This document shows positions 10,346-19,965 of a stretch of 64,000 nucleotides of DNA, in pieces. Source of the stretch: Sternotherus odoratus (lineage: Eukaryota > Chordata > Testudines > Kinosternidae); the NCBI GenBank assembly GCA_032164245.1, contig JAVMKO010000006.1, forward strand, positions 1,379,001 through 1,443,000, given 5' to 3'. Numbering within the stretch: position 1 is the stretch's first letter; every line of letters starts with the position of its first letter. The notes under the pieces are model-generated. The model did no database searches. It saw nothing but the letters and a program-made list of their open reading frames with translations, and had not been told where the DNA came from. The position numbers were made by a program, and so were the translations under genes.

Positions 10346-11791
10346 ACCAAATGGGACCTCTGGAGGTATCTAGTCCAACCCCCTGCTCAAATCAGGACCA
10401 ATCCCCAACTAAATCATCCCAGCCAGGGCTTTGTCAAGCCTGACCTTAAAAACCTCTAAAGAAGGTGATTATACCACCTCCCTAGATAACCCATTCCAAT
10501 GCTTGAAAACCCTCCTAGTGAAAAAGTTTTTCCTAATATCCAATCTAAACCTTCCAAACTGCAACTTGAGACCATTACTCCTTGTTCGGTCATCTGCTAC
10601 CACTGAGAACAGTCTAGATCCATCCTCTTTAGAACCCCATTTCAGGTAGTTGAAAGCAGCTATCAAATTTCCCCTCAGTCTTCTCTTCTGAAAATTAAAC
10701 AATCCCAGTTCTCTCAGCCTCTCCTCATAAGTCATGCACTCCAGGCCCCTAATCATTTTTGTTGCCCTCCTCTGGACTCTTTCCAATTTTTCCACATCCT
10801 TCTTGTAGTGTGGGCCCCCAAACTGGACACAGTACTCCAGATGAGGCCTCACCAATGTCTAATAGAGGGGAACAATCATGTCCCTCGATCTGCTGGCAAT
10901 GCCCCTACTTGTACAGCCCTAAATGCCATTAACCTTCTTGGCAACAAGGGCACACTGTTTACTCATATCCAGCTTCTCATCCACTGTAACCCCTAGGTCC
11001 TTTTCTGCAGAACTGCTGCCTAGCCGTTCAGTCCCTAATCTGTAGCAGTGCATGGGATTCTTCCATCCTTTGTGCAGGACTCTGCACTTCTCCTTGTTGA
11101 ACCTCATCAAATTTCTTTTGGCCTCTAATTTGTCTAGGTCCCTCTGTATCCTATAACTATGCTTCAGTGTATCTACCACTCCTCCCAATTTAGTGTCATC
11201 TGCAAACTTGCTGAGGGTGCAGTTCACACAATCCTCCAGATCATTGATAAAGATATTGAATAAAACCGGCCCCAGGACCAACCCTTGGGGCACTCTGCTC
11301 GATACCGGTTGCCAACTAGACATGGAGCCATTGATCACTACCCATTGAGCCCGACGATCCAGACAGCTTTCTATCCACCTTATGGTCCATTCATCCAGCC
11401 CATACTTCTTTAACTTGCTGGCAAGAATACTGTGGGAGACCGTATCAAAAGTTTTGCTAAAGTCAAGCAATAGCACATCCACTGCTTTCCCCTCATCCAC
11501 AGAGCCAGTTATCTCATCACAGAAGGCACTTAGGTTAGTCAGGCATGATTTGCTCTTGGTGGATCCATGCTGATTGTTCCTGATCACTTTCCTCTCCTCT
11601 AAGTGCTTCAGAATTGATTCCTTGAAGACCTGCTCCATGAGTTTTCCAGGCACTGAGGTGAGGCTGACTGGCCTGTAGTACCCTGGATCCTCCTTCTTCC
11701 CTTTTTTGAAGATGGGCACTACATTAGCCTTTTTCCAGTCATCTGGGACCTCCCCCGATCACCAGGAGTTTATGACCACCCAGAGCCCTTT
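10346..11791 (-). mobile_element. CR1 LINE, 5'-truncated copy with most of the reverse transcriptase
   Basis: A - strand CR1 of the ATTCTATG-tail group. Two long pieces of ORF2 stay open. One is 10919-11719 (266 codons), with YYRPVSLTSVPGKLMEQ, LLLDFSKTFDTVSH, the VPQG turn and the FADDTKLGG catalytic box. The other is 10469-10855, with MVRPHLEYC and [14 protein letters not shown] frameshift lies between them. The 3' end lacks the octamer tail and begins inside the 3' UTR at about 10346. The 5' end stops near 11791 at a different repeat. It is non-functional but less decayed than the 2.8-kb copy. Confidence 0.88.
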
Positions 11792-11995
11792 CTGTCGGGG
11801 TGGCTCTAAGGTTTTTGCTGCCCCAACCTCGGCAGTCAGGAGGCCTTCGGCGGAGTTTCTGTGGGTAATCCACTGGTCCTGCCGATTCTGCGGCGTTTCT
11901 GTGGGAGGTCTGCCAGTCCCTGTCCGCCAGTCCCAATCTGAAACCATGATCCCCAAACCTTGGGAAAAGTGAGTTGCAGCCCACCCTGGCAGGTC
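11792..11995. repeat. Unclassified GC-rich interspersed repeat
   Basis: Abrupt change from CR1 to a G/C-rich sequence with two imperfect units sharing GCGGCGTTTCTGTGGG-like and GGTCTGCCAGTCC-like words about 45 bp apart (near 11846-11930). Composition and abrupt edges suggest a small DNA element. I could not define terminal repeats or a target duplication. Confidence 0.4.
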
Positions 11996-12359
11996 ACTAA
12001 TAGTGGAACTGGCTAGAAAATTTCAACCCTAAGTAATTTAAATGAAAAACAGAAGTGACAATTTGTCAGGGGTTTTTCTTCTTCTATTTTTCAACCAGCT
12101 CCACATAAAAGTCTAGATTATATTTCCCATGTGTCCCCTGATATTAGTCCAATTCTAATAAATATCTCCCGCCTCACAGATAAACCGGGCTGTTCTGGGA
12201 AATGAATCCATGAACACTGAAATCAATATTGTCACTGAACCATCAAACTGCAACCGCAACAGTGAAAACTAGCTACCAGGGAAATTAAAAATATTGTTCA
12301 GTTTAAAGAACCATCATCTACATTATGTCTTGTCAAGGAGACTGTTGTTTCAAAGGATA
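11996..12359. other. No gene recognised
   Basis: AT-rich unique-looking DNA. It ends in A (12359), the left host base of the Helitron insertion site. Confidence 0.4.
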
Positions 12360-13078
12360 TCTATATATATAAAAGTCAAATGGTGTATGTGTGTGTGCGT
12401 GTATGTATGTTCCCTTACTCCTTCCACACCGTTAGAGCTAGAGACTTGAAATTTGGTACAGTTATAGGCTTTAGAGTCCTAATCAGGGTAAGAATAGATT
12501 TTTTTTTCAAATCTCACCTCTTACTCCCCCTAGGGGTGAAATTCTTTAAAGCCCATTCACATCAGCTGGGCAGCAGGTTAACACCTGCTGTTCTCTGTGA
12601 CATAGTTATGATGTAATAATACCCCCTCCAACAGACCCCACACTCATTCAGCTCTCTCCCCCTTCCCCCCTCCAATAGACCCTGCACTCGCTCAGCTCTC
12701 TCCCACCGCCCCCCTCCAACAGCCCCCCCACTCACTCAGCTCTCTCCCCCTCCCCCCTCCAACAGCCCCCGCACTCTCTCTGCTCTTTCACCCCTCCCCC
12801 CACTCCAATGGCCCCTGCACTCGCTCAGCTCTCTCCCATGTGCCCCCCTCCAACTGCCCCACACTCACTCAGCTCTCTCCCCCTCCCCCCCTCCAACGTC
12901 CCCCGCACTCGCTCAGCTCTCTCCCCCTCCCTCCCACATCTAAATGCAAGAGAATGAAATTAATTAGACAAAATGAGACTTCTGAACAAAATTTGTATTA
13001 ATAAAAAACGTTGTAGTCTTTTTACATCCCAGTTTCCAAATTACAAATACCCCGAGCAACGCCGGGTATTTCTGCTAG
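12360..13078 (+). mobile_element. Non-autonomous Helitron
   Basis: Begins TCTATATATATAAAAG and ends CTAG, inserted between A (12359) and T (13079). This matches the Helitron rule of 5' TC, 3' CTRR, A|T target and no duplication. Near the 3' end AATACCC (13046-13052) and GGGTATT (13064-13070) form a hairpin, with the expected short gap before CTAG. There is no Rep/helicase frame, so mobility would have depended on an autonomous relative. About 320 bp of the middle is a C/T-rich minisatellite. Similar TCTATATATATAAA starts are known for Helitrons in reptiles, fish and bats. Confidence 0.85.
12625..12943. repeat. C/T-rich minisatellite inside the Helitron
   Basis: Roughly seven degenerate units of about 42-46 bp, each with a CACTCGCTCAGCTCTCTCCC core followed by a C-rich run and CTCCAAC. 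Units differ by point changes and C-tract length. It appears to be part of the element rather than a host satellite, because both Helitron ends enclose it. Confidence 0.85.
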
Positions 13079-13494
13079 TATTCTATATTAAAAACATGAT
13101 AAAGAAGTGACACTGGAAGTCCTGTATTTGTGCTGCTCTTTAGGAATTTGCTTTCACACTATGGCTCCTTTAGTACTGGATGTGTGATCTCCATTAACTA
13201 AGGATTTCTGGGTCAGATTCTTTTCTCTGTCACACCAGTTTAACTCAGTGTAGTTTAATTAAATCAGTCCTAAATTTAAGTGCAAAATTCAATAAATTTG
13301 AGGCACACTGTAAAAAGCTATATGGTGGATCAGGAAATGTACATTTTATGCATTTTTATGCAGTTTAAAAACAAGAGTCTTTTGAAAAAGCGAAAAGTAA
13401 GTTACATTGGCACCTGCGTTTGAAATTTTGCAGTTTTCCAAGGCTTAAAGCTACTTCTGTCATTCAAGAAATACAGTCATATTATGATAAAATG
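13079..13494. other. No gene recognised
   Basis: AT-rich sequence without an identified element. A short stretch near 13200-13260 (GGTCAGATTC... and CAGTTTAACTCAGTGTAG-like words) resembles old amniote interspersed repeats but is too short to place. Confidence 0.35.
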
Positions 13495-13712
13495 ATCTGG
13501 ACAAACTGGAGTAATGTTCCGAAGTAAATGGGCTGAAATTCAATAAGGACAAATGCAAAGTACTCCACTTAGGATGGAACAATCAGTTGCACACATGCAA
13601 AATGGGAAATGACTGCCAAGGAAGGAGAACTGCGGAAAGAGATCTGGGGGTCATGAGTCAACAGTGTAACACTGTTGTAAAAAAAAAAAATGAACATCAT
13701 CCTGGGATGTAT
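13495..13712 (+). mobile_element. CR1 LINE fragment, internal ORF2
   Basis: Corresponds to the segment after the FADD box (FNKDKCKVLHLG-like, then EKDLGV-like and ALVAKKVNGI-like, ending at GMYS-like GGGATGTATTCG). It contains frameshifts and an A-run of 11-12. Close cousins in this window are 3440-3660 and 34260-34470. Truncated at both ends. Confidence 0.75.
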
Positions 13713-13835
13713 TCGCACTCCCATTGAAAGAGGGTACTTATGACCTCCATTAGCTGTAATAATCCACCTGATTCTCTGCCCATGAAAACCAGTTCTTCAC
13801 TGCGGTAACTCTGTAATGAGAAGTCAGTCCCTTCT
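13713..13835 (-). repeat. Old interspersed repeat, inverted partner of 15160-15405
   Basis: The reverse complement of 13713-13835 matches 15165-15220 (GTTACC..CAGTGAAGAACTGG and the following GGGCAGAGAATCAG) and then 15343-15400 (GGATTATTACAGCTAA, CCCTCTTTCAATGGGAG). The partner has about 120 extra bases between the two blocks. Family not recognised. Confidence 0.6.
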
Positions 13836-14424
13836 GCGCTTGGTACATGCTTGTGGCTCCCACAGTAAACAAAATTGCCAATCACAATTTCTCAGTAGAG
13901 CTATATAACTTTTTTATTTCTACCTGTATCTCTTGGATCCTGGAATTTTTGTTTTAAAATTAGGGCCCTCAATAACTATTTTAAAATGACAAAGTAAATC
14001 TTACTCTTTGTTCATCACTGCTTCATTTGGTTGCTTGGTTTGTCCTCTGTTTTTAGCACATCCATTCCGTGGTTTAGTTTTTCATTTCTTTTCAGAAGTT
14101 GCTTCCCCAGTTTTACCTGGTGTATTTATTACTAAATGACTTGTCTAAGAGTGGAAAGGCTGTGGCACTATCTGAGACGCCATCTCCCTTTAAACATATC
14201 CCAATTTAAACCAAATGTGAATTGATCCAGAGAGAATCCCAGAGCCCCTCTGAATTTGTTCTCAATTCCTGTCTTGTTTATTATCTGCTGATGATCTTAG
14301 AAAGAAATCAATAAAGAATCTGTCCACCTACAAGGAAATTATCAAGAGCATCTTTAAACTCAGAGCAATGGCCAGGAGTTATTTTTTGGTGTCAGAGGTA
14401 TTTTGTACTTCATTTATTATACAC
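13836..14424. other. No gene recognised
   Basis: AT-rich unique-looking DNA up to a hAT element. Confidence 0.4.
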
Positions 14425-14736
14425 CAGGGGTAGGCAACCTATGGCACGTGTGCCAAAGGTGGCACACCAGCTGATTTTCAGTGGCACTCACACTGCCCGG
14501 GTCCTGGTCACCAATCCCAGGGGCTCTGCATTTTAATTTAATTTTAAATGAAGCTTCTTAAACATTTTAAAACCCCTTATTTATTTTACATACAACAATA
14601 ATTTAGTTCTATATTATAGACTTATAGAAAGAGACCTTCTAAACATGTTAAAATATATTTACTGGCACACAAAACCTTAAATGAGAGTGAATAAATGTAA
14701 ACTCAGCACACCACTTTGAAAAGGTTGCAACCCCAG
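14425..14736. mobile_element. Small hAT-type MITE with near-perfect 8-bp duplication
   Basis: Left terminus CAGGGGTAGGCAACCTATGG; right terminus AGGTTGCAACCCCAG. These are inverted repeats of each other apart from a few changes. Flanks TTATACAC (14417-14424) and TTTTACAC (14737-14744) match at 7 of 8. The interior is AT-rich and has no transposase. The termini are related to those of 7926-8201. Confidence 0.82.
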
Positions 14737-15159
14737 TTTTACACCTACCTTATTGCAGAGATGACACATTGTCAGAACCTGGAAGTTCAGAACTGCCTTT
14801 CAAGTCATCCTCATATGTGGATGAAGAATAAAATAGTCCAAACTAAGGCAGAAATATTAAAAACAGAATTATTAGGCCCCTTCTATTCTGCAATTTTTTA
14901 TTGTAATTTAATTTAAATTGTAAGCCCTATCTCTTACTTTGTATGGGAGCAATGGGACTATGATCTCAGTTGGGGCTTTTAGGCGTGAATGTAGCTCAAA
15001 AATGGTTATTACTTTCTGAAAAGCAAAGCTATTCATCTGCTCTATGCTGTGGAGTGCAGAAAACACGGTTCTGCCGTAACTGGAGGACCGTTCCCCTTTC
15101 TTCAGTGACATTTTTTATTCCTCTCATGAATACTGGTGAAGATCAGAGTAAACTTCACT
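14737..15159. other. No gene recognised
   Basis: AT-rich unique-looking DNA between the hAT element and the second copy of the inverted repeat. Confidence 0.35.
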
Positions 15160-15405
15160 GATGTCATCACAGAGTTACCCCAGTGAAGAACTGGTTTTCA
15201 TGGGCAGAGAATCAGATCCTTTAGGCTCATAAACTCTACAGTTGCACTTTATATGTGTAATTTTAGCTGGATATAGCAAAGGCTGCTAATGAAGTCTGAT
15301 AAGAATCAATGACAATAGCACCGGACATCCTCTTTTGCCGTTGGATTATTACAGCTAACGGAGGCTATAAGCTCCCTCTTTCAATGGGAGCGTGGGGTTA
15401 GGAGT
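15160..15405 (+). repeat. Old interspersed repeat, inverted partner of 13713-13835
   Basis: Two blocks (about 15165-15220 and 15343-15400) match the reverse complement of 13713-13835. The intervening 120 bp is either an insertion here or a deletion in the other copy. Confidence 0.6.
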
Positions 15406-15707
15406 GTCGTGAGCTCATACACAGATTATGAGGTGGACTGAATTCTAAATAAACTAAGAAGCAAATATCACCGGGAGGAGACTGCTAGAGATTGCTTTCA
15501 ATGAAGTTACTGGCTGTTCTAAAATAAACACCTCATTAGAGGATATTGCTCTAGGTTTTTTATTGTCTTGAGAGACTATTTTGTGTATATATTATATTGT
15601 GCTAGGAGAGTATTATGACATCTTCAGAAAAATAACAAACTAATCATAACTATATGCCCATAACTATAATCTGGCAGGTTGCTCCAGAACCCCAACATAC
15701 ACATATA

Positions 15708-18700
15708 CACACATAAGAACATAAACATAAGAACGGCCATACTGGGTCAGACCAAAGGTCCATCTAGCCCAGCATCCTGTCTACCGACAGTGGCCAATGC
15801 CAGGTGCCCCGGAGTGAGTGAACCTAACAGGTATGATCGAGCGATCTCTCTCCTGCCATCCATCACCCCCCTCTGACAGACAGAGGCTAGGGACACCATT
15901 CATTACCCATCCCGGCTAATAGCCATTTATGGACTTAGCCTCCATGAATTTATCCAGCTCTCTTTTAAACCCTGTTATAGTCCTAGCCTTCACAGCCTCC
16001 TCAGGTAAGGAGTTCCACAGGTTGACTGTGCGCTGTGTGAAGAAGAACTTCCTTTTATTTGTTTTAAACCTGCTGCACGCCAATTTCATTGAGTGGCCCC
16101 TAGTTCTTCTATTTTGGGAACAAGTAAATAACTTTTCCTTATTTACTTCCTCCACACCACTCATAATTTTATATACCTCTATCATATCCCCCCTTAGTCT
16201 CCTCTTTTCCAAGCTAAAAAGTCCTAGCCTCTTTAATCTCTCTTCATATGAGACCCGTTCCAAACCCCTAATCATTTTAGTTGCCCTTCTCTGAACCTTT
16301 TCTAGTGCCACTATATCCTTTTTGAGATGAGGAGACCACATTTGTACGCAGTATTCAAGATGTGGGCGCACCATGGATTTGTATAAGGGCAATAAGATAT
16401 TCTCCGACTTATTCTCTATCCCTTTTTTAATGATTCCTAACATCCGGTTTGCTTTTTTGACTGCCGCTGCACACTGCGTGGATGCCTTCAGAGAACTATC
16501 CACAATGACTCCCAGGTCTTTTTCCTGATTGGTTGTAGCTAAATTAGCCCCCATCATATTGTATGTATAGTTGGGGTTATTTTTTCCAATGTGCATTACT
16601 TTACATTTATCCACATTAAATTTCATTTGCCATTTTGTTGCCCAATCACTTAGTTTAGTGAGATCTTTTTGAAGTTCTTCACGGTCTGCTTTGGTCCTTA
16701 CTACTTTGAGCAGTTTAGTATCATCTGCAAACTTTGCCACATCACTGTTTACCCCTTCCTCCAAATCATTTATAAATAAGTTATATAGGATCGGTCCCAG
16801 GACTGACCCTTGGGGAACACCACTAGTTACCCCTCTCCATTCTGAAAAAGTTCCATTTATTCCTACCCTTTGTTCCCTGTCTTTTAACCAGTTTTCAATC
16901 CATGAGAAGATCTTCCCTCTTATCCCATAGCAGCTTAATTTACGTAAGAGCCTTTGGTGAGGGACCTTGTCAAAGGCTTTCTGGAAATCTAAGTACACTA
17001 TGTCCACCGGATCCCCCTTGTCCACATGTTTGCTGACCCCTTCAAAGAACTCTAATAGATTAGTAAGACACGATTTCCCTTTGCAGAAACCATGTTGACT
17101 TTTGCCCAACAATTTATGCTCTTCTATGTGTCTGACAATTTTATTCTTTACTATTGTTTCAACTAATTTTCCCGGTACGGACGTTAGACTGACTGGTCTG
17201 TAATTGCCAGGATCACCTCTAGAGCCCTTTTTAAATATTGGCGTTACATTAGCTATCTTCCAGTCACTGGGCACAGTAGCCGATTTAAAGGATAGGTTAC
17301 AAACCCTCGTTAATAGTGCCGCAATTTCACATTTGAGTTCTTTCAGAACTCTTGGGTGAATGCCATCTGGTCCCGGTGACTTGTTACAGTTAAGTTTATC
17401 AATGAGTTCCAGAACCTCCTCTACTGATACTTCAATTTGTGACAATACCTCAGATTCGTCACCTACAAAAGACAGCTCAGGTTTAGGAATCTCCCTAACG
17501 TCCTCAGCCGTGAAGACTGAAGCAAAGAATTCATTTAGTTTCTCTGCAATGACTCTGTCATCTTTAAGTGCTCCTTTTGTATCTCTGTCATCCAGGGGCC
17601 CCACTGGTTGTTTAGCAGGCTTCCTGCTTCTGACATATTTAAAAAACATTTTGTTATTACCTTTTGAGTTTTTGGCTAGCTGTTCTTCAAACTCCATTTT
17701 AGCTTTTCTTATTACATTCTTACACTTTATTTGGCAGTGCTTATGCTCCTTTCTATTTACCTCACTAGGATTAGACTTCCACTTTTTAAACGATGCCTTT
17801 TTCTCTCTCACTGCTTCTTTTACTTGGCTGTTAAGCCACGGTGGCTCTTTTTTAGTTTTCTGGCGTTGTTTTTTAATTTGGGGTATACATTTGAGTTGGG
17901 CCTTTATTATGGTATCTTTGAAGAGAGTCCATGCAGCTTGCAGGGATTTCACTTTAGTCACTTTACCTTTTAATTTCTGTTTAACTAACCCCCTCATTCT
18001 TGCATAGTTCCCCTTTTTGAAATTAAATGCCCCAGTGTTGGGCTTCTGAGGTGTTATTCCCACCATAGGAATGTTAAATGTTATTATATTATGGTCACTA
18101 TTTCCCAACGGTCCTTTTATAGTTACCTCTTGAACCAGATCCTGCGCTCCACTCAGGACTAAATCTAGAGTTGCCTCTCCCCTTGTGGGTTCCTGTACCA
18201 GCTGCTCCAAGAAGCAGTCATTTAAAGTATCAAGAAATTTCATCTCTGCATTTCGTCCTGAGGTGACATGTACCCAGTCAATGTTGGGATAATTGAAGTC
18301 TCCCACTATTATTGGGTTCTTTATTTTGACAGCCTCTCTAATCTCCCTTAGCATATCGTCATCCCTATCACTGTCCTGATCAGGTGGTCGATAATAGAGC
18401 CCTATTGTTATGTTCTTATTAGAGCATGAAATTACTATCCATAGTGATTCTATGGAAGATGTGGATTCATTTAAGATTTTTACTTCATTTGATTCTACAC
18501 TATCTTTTACATAAAGTGCCACTCCCCCGCCCCCACGACCTATTCTGTCCTTCCGATATATTTTATACCCTGGAATGATTGTGTCCCATTGATTGTCCTC
18601 GGTCCACCATGTTTCTGTGATGCCTATTATCTCAATATCCTCCTCTAACACGAGGCACTCTAGTTCACCCATCTTATTATTTAGACTTCTGGCATTTGTG

Positions 18701-18952
18701 TACAAGCACTTTAAAAACTGGTCACTGTTTATCTGTCTGCTCTTCCCTGGTGTGTCAGATTCTTTATGTGAAAATTTTTCATCTGATCTGGCCCCTCCTT
18801 TATCCTTTTCCATCCTTTCCTGTCTAAAACCTAGAGAATCTCTAACGACAGACCCTCCTGTAAGAGAAGTCTCTATCCGATCCACGTGCTCCTCTGCAGC
18901 AATCGGCTTTCCCCCATCTCTTAGTTTAAAAACTGCTCTGCAACCTTTTTAA
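15708..18952 (-). mobile_element. Young CR1 LINE, complete ORF2 and 3' end, 5' truncated just upstream of ORF2
   Basis: About 3.24 kb. The 3' end on the - strand has a short UTR (15716-15915) and then a tail of TTCTTATG-like octamers (15708-15745). ORF2 occupies 15916-18885 without a stop. The reading frame stays open upstream to about 18950, where CR1 similarity ends. ORF1 and the 5' UTR/promoter are absent, which is the usual outcome of incomplete reverse transcription. I could not identify a target duplication, which is common for CR1. A second copy of its 3' 640 bp lies at 57061-57699 with only six differences, so this subfamily is young. Confidence 0.93.
15916..18885 (-). CDS. CR1 ORF2 protein: APE-type endonuclease plus reverse transcriptase (open, 989 codons)
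   Basis: Encodes the enzyme that nicks target DNA and copies CR1 RNA at the nick. The endonuclease domain spans about residues 57-272: TNARSLNN (63-70), ITETWW with Glu91, YRPP (165-168), GDFNYPNIDW (195-204), TLDLVLS (239-245) and SDH (263-265), which supply the expected Asn, Glu, Asp and His residues. The reverse transcriptase spans about residues 490-800: SPGPDGIHPRVLKEL, NYRPVSLTSVPGKL (561-574), YLDFQKAFD (631-639, catalytic Asp633), [11 protein letters not shown] (678-688) and FADD (719-722, catalytic Asp721 and Asp722). A C-terminal region follows with [21 protein letters not shown], and FFFTQRTVNLWNSLP near the end. The length is typical of CR1 ORF2, which lacks RNase H. The listed start is a GTG; the first in-frame ATG is codon 25 (18811-18813), so the natural start is uncertain. 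With ORF1 missing and no visible promoter, expression is not assured. Confidence 0.9.
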   Translation of the reverse strand: MDRIETSLTGGSVVRDSLGFRQERMEKDKGGARSDEKFSHKESDTPGKSRQINSDQFLKCLYTNARSLNNKMGELECLVLEEDIEIIGITETWWTEDNQWDTIIPGYKIYRKDRIGRGGGGVALYVKDSVESNEVKILNESTSSIESLWIVISCSNKNITIGLYYRPPDQDSDRDDDMLREIREAVKIKNPIIVGDFNYPNIDWVHVTSGRNAEMKFLDTLNDCFLEQLVQEPTRGEATLDLVLSGAQDLVQEVTIKGPLGNSDHNIITFNIPMVGITPQKPNTGAFNFKKGNYARMRGLVKQKLKGKVTKVKSLQAAWTLFKDTIIKAQLKCIPQIKKQRQKTKKEPPWLNSQVKEAVREKKASFKKWKSNPSEVNRKEHKHCQIKCKNVIRKAKMEFEEQLAKNSKGNNKMFFKYVRSRKPAKQPVGPLDDRDTKGALKDDRVIAEKLNEFFASVFTAEDVREIPKPELSFVGDESEVLSQIEVSVEEVLELIDKLNCNKSPGPDGIHPRVLKELKCEIAALLTRVCNLSFKSATVPSDWKIANVTPIFKKGSRGDPGNYRPVSLTSVPGKLVETIVKNKIVRHIEEHKLLGKSQHGFCKGKSCLTNLLEFFEGVSKHVDKGDPVDIVYLDFQKAFDKVPHQRLLRKLSCYGIRGKIFSWIENWLKDREQRVGINGTFSEWRGVTSGVPQGSVLGPILYNLFINDLEEGVNSDVAKFADDTKLLKVVRTKADREELQKDLTKLSDWATKWQMKFNVDKCKVMHIGKNNPNYTYNMMGANLATTNQEKDLGVIVDSSLKASTQCAAAVKKANRMLGIIKKGIENKSENILLPLYKSMVRPHLEYCVQMWSPHLKKDIVALEKVQRRATKMIRGLERVSYEERLKRLGLFSLEKRRLRGDMIEVYKIMSGVEEVNKEKLFTCSQNRRTRGHSMKLACSRFKTNKRKFFFTQRTVNLWNSLPEEAVKARTITGFKRELDKFMEAKSINGY

Positions 18953-19142
18953 TGTTAATGTACCTTCATGGTGTCTCTGCATATATACATGCACACCATT
19001 AAAATGTGTCTATGTACTCTCAGTTCCCACATGGCCCTAACAGAGAAACTCTTGTATTTCCTGTACTACGTTGCAGAAATGCTGTTTTATCTAAGGCACA
19101 TGTCAGACTAGTTGCGTGGAAGGAAACATTCTGGGAAGAAGA
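18953..19142. other. No gene recognised
   Basis: Short unique-looking flank of the young CR1. Confidence 0.4.
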
Positions 19143-19325
19143 ATGGTTTCATGGTCAAGCCACCAGCCTGGGACTCCGGAGATCTGGGCTCAGTCCTTGG
19201 GCATGCCACTTAGCCTATCTGTGCCTCAGTTCCCCATCTGTCCATGGGGGACAATAGCTCTGTCCTGCCTTGGGGGGGGGAGGCAGTCAGAATAAGGCCA
19301 TTGATGCTTGTGAGGTGCTTGCATG
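19143..19325 (+). mobile_element. MIR/CORE-SINE-like fragment
   Basis: Carries the familiar order of an ancient tRNA-derived SINE: GGTTTCATGGTCAAGCCACC, GGGACTCCGGAGATCTGGG, a degenerate CTTGGGCATGCCACTTA block and TGTGCCTCAGTTCCCCATCT. A weak 3' part (GTGAGGTGCTTGCATGCTG) follows a G-run at 19272. Strongly diverged. Confidence 0.65.
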
Positions 19326-19959
19326 CTGTGGTGATGGAGGGGGTATCTGTAGATGAAGGGTGCTAGAAGAAGAGTAGGAGGGCCAGTTGAAGAGAGGAAG
19401 GTCTACAAGTTGAGATGCTGTTCGGACCAGCCACATGATATAAATAAGATACACGAGGAGAGGGAGCTGAGTAGTGACTAAGGCTCCGTTGAAGGCAGAT
19501 ATCAGATTCAGTCCCCAGGGCCTTGGCTTTGCTAGTGTCTTTTTGGGGTACAGTTGTGTGTGTGTGTTCTCCACATGCTTGTCTTGCAGTAGTTAATGGT
19601 GTAAGGAAGTGGGCAGGACACCCCGTTTATTGTCTCTGTTTGAAGCAACTTGGGTGATCTCCACTGAGAACAAAGGGCCTCGTAGGACATACCTCAAGTC
19701 ACTATCTGAGACTAGAACCAATGGGAATTCCAGGGGTGGGAGGAGCGGGAGTCACTGCCAGACTGAAGGAGCAGCGGTAGAGCAGTGCAAGGCCCGAAGG
19801 CTCCTCTCTAAGGATTGTGTTCTAGGGGCTGTGCCAGCTTATTGGCTTTAGACCACAAACTCCCTCCCCCGCTGGAGAAGATGAGGACTTGAGCTGCCGC
19901 AGGCTGTGCAAATTGCAGAGTGTCCTTGCCAAGGCTCGAGGGGAGTTTGAATCAGGCTG
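19326..19959. other. No gene recognised
   Basis: Unique-looking sequence before the LTR. GGGGCT at 19960-19965 begins the junction. Confidence 0.4.
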
Positions 19960-19965
19960 GGGGCT

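Noticed and set aside
12625..12943. Regularly spaced repeats resembling a CRISPR array
   Set aside because: Units are degenerate minisatellite repeats with no unique spacers, within a vertebrate Helitron.
17360..18007. 215-codon + strand frame
   Set aside because: Antisense shadow of CR1 ORF2.
15700..18970. Target duplication for the young CR1
   Set aside because: Flanks share only AT-rich or CA-rich similarity (ACATATACAC-like words), not an exact repeat at the edges.
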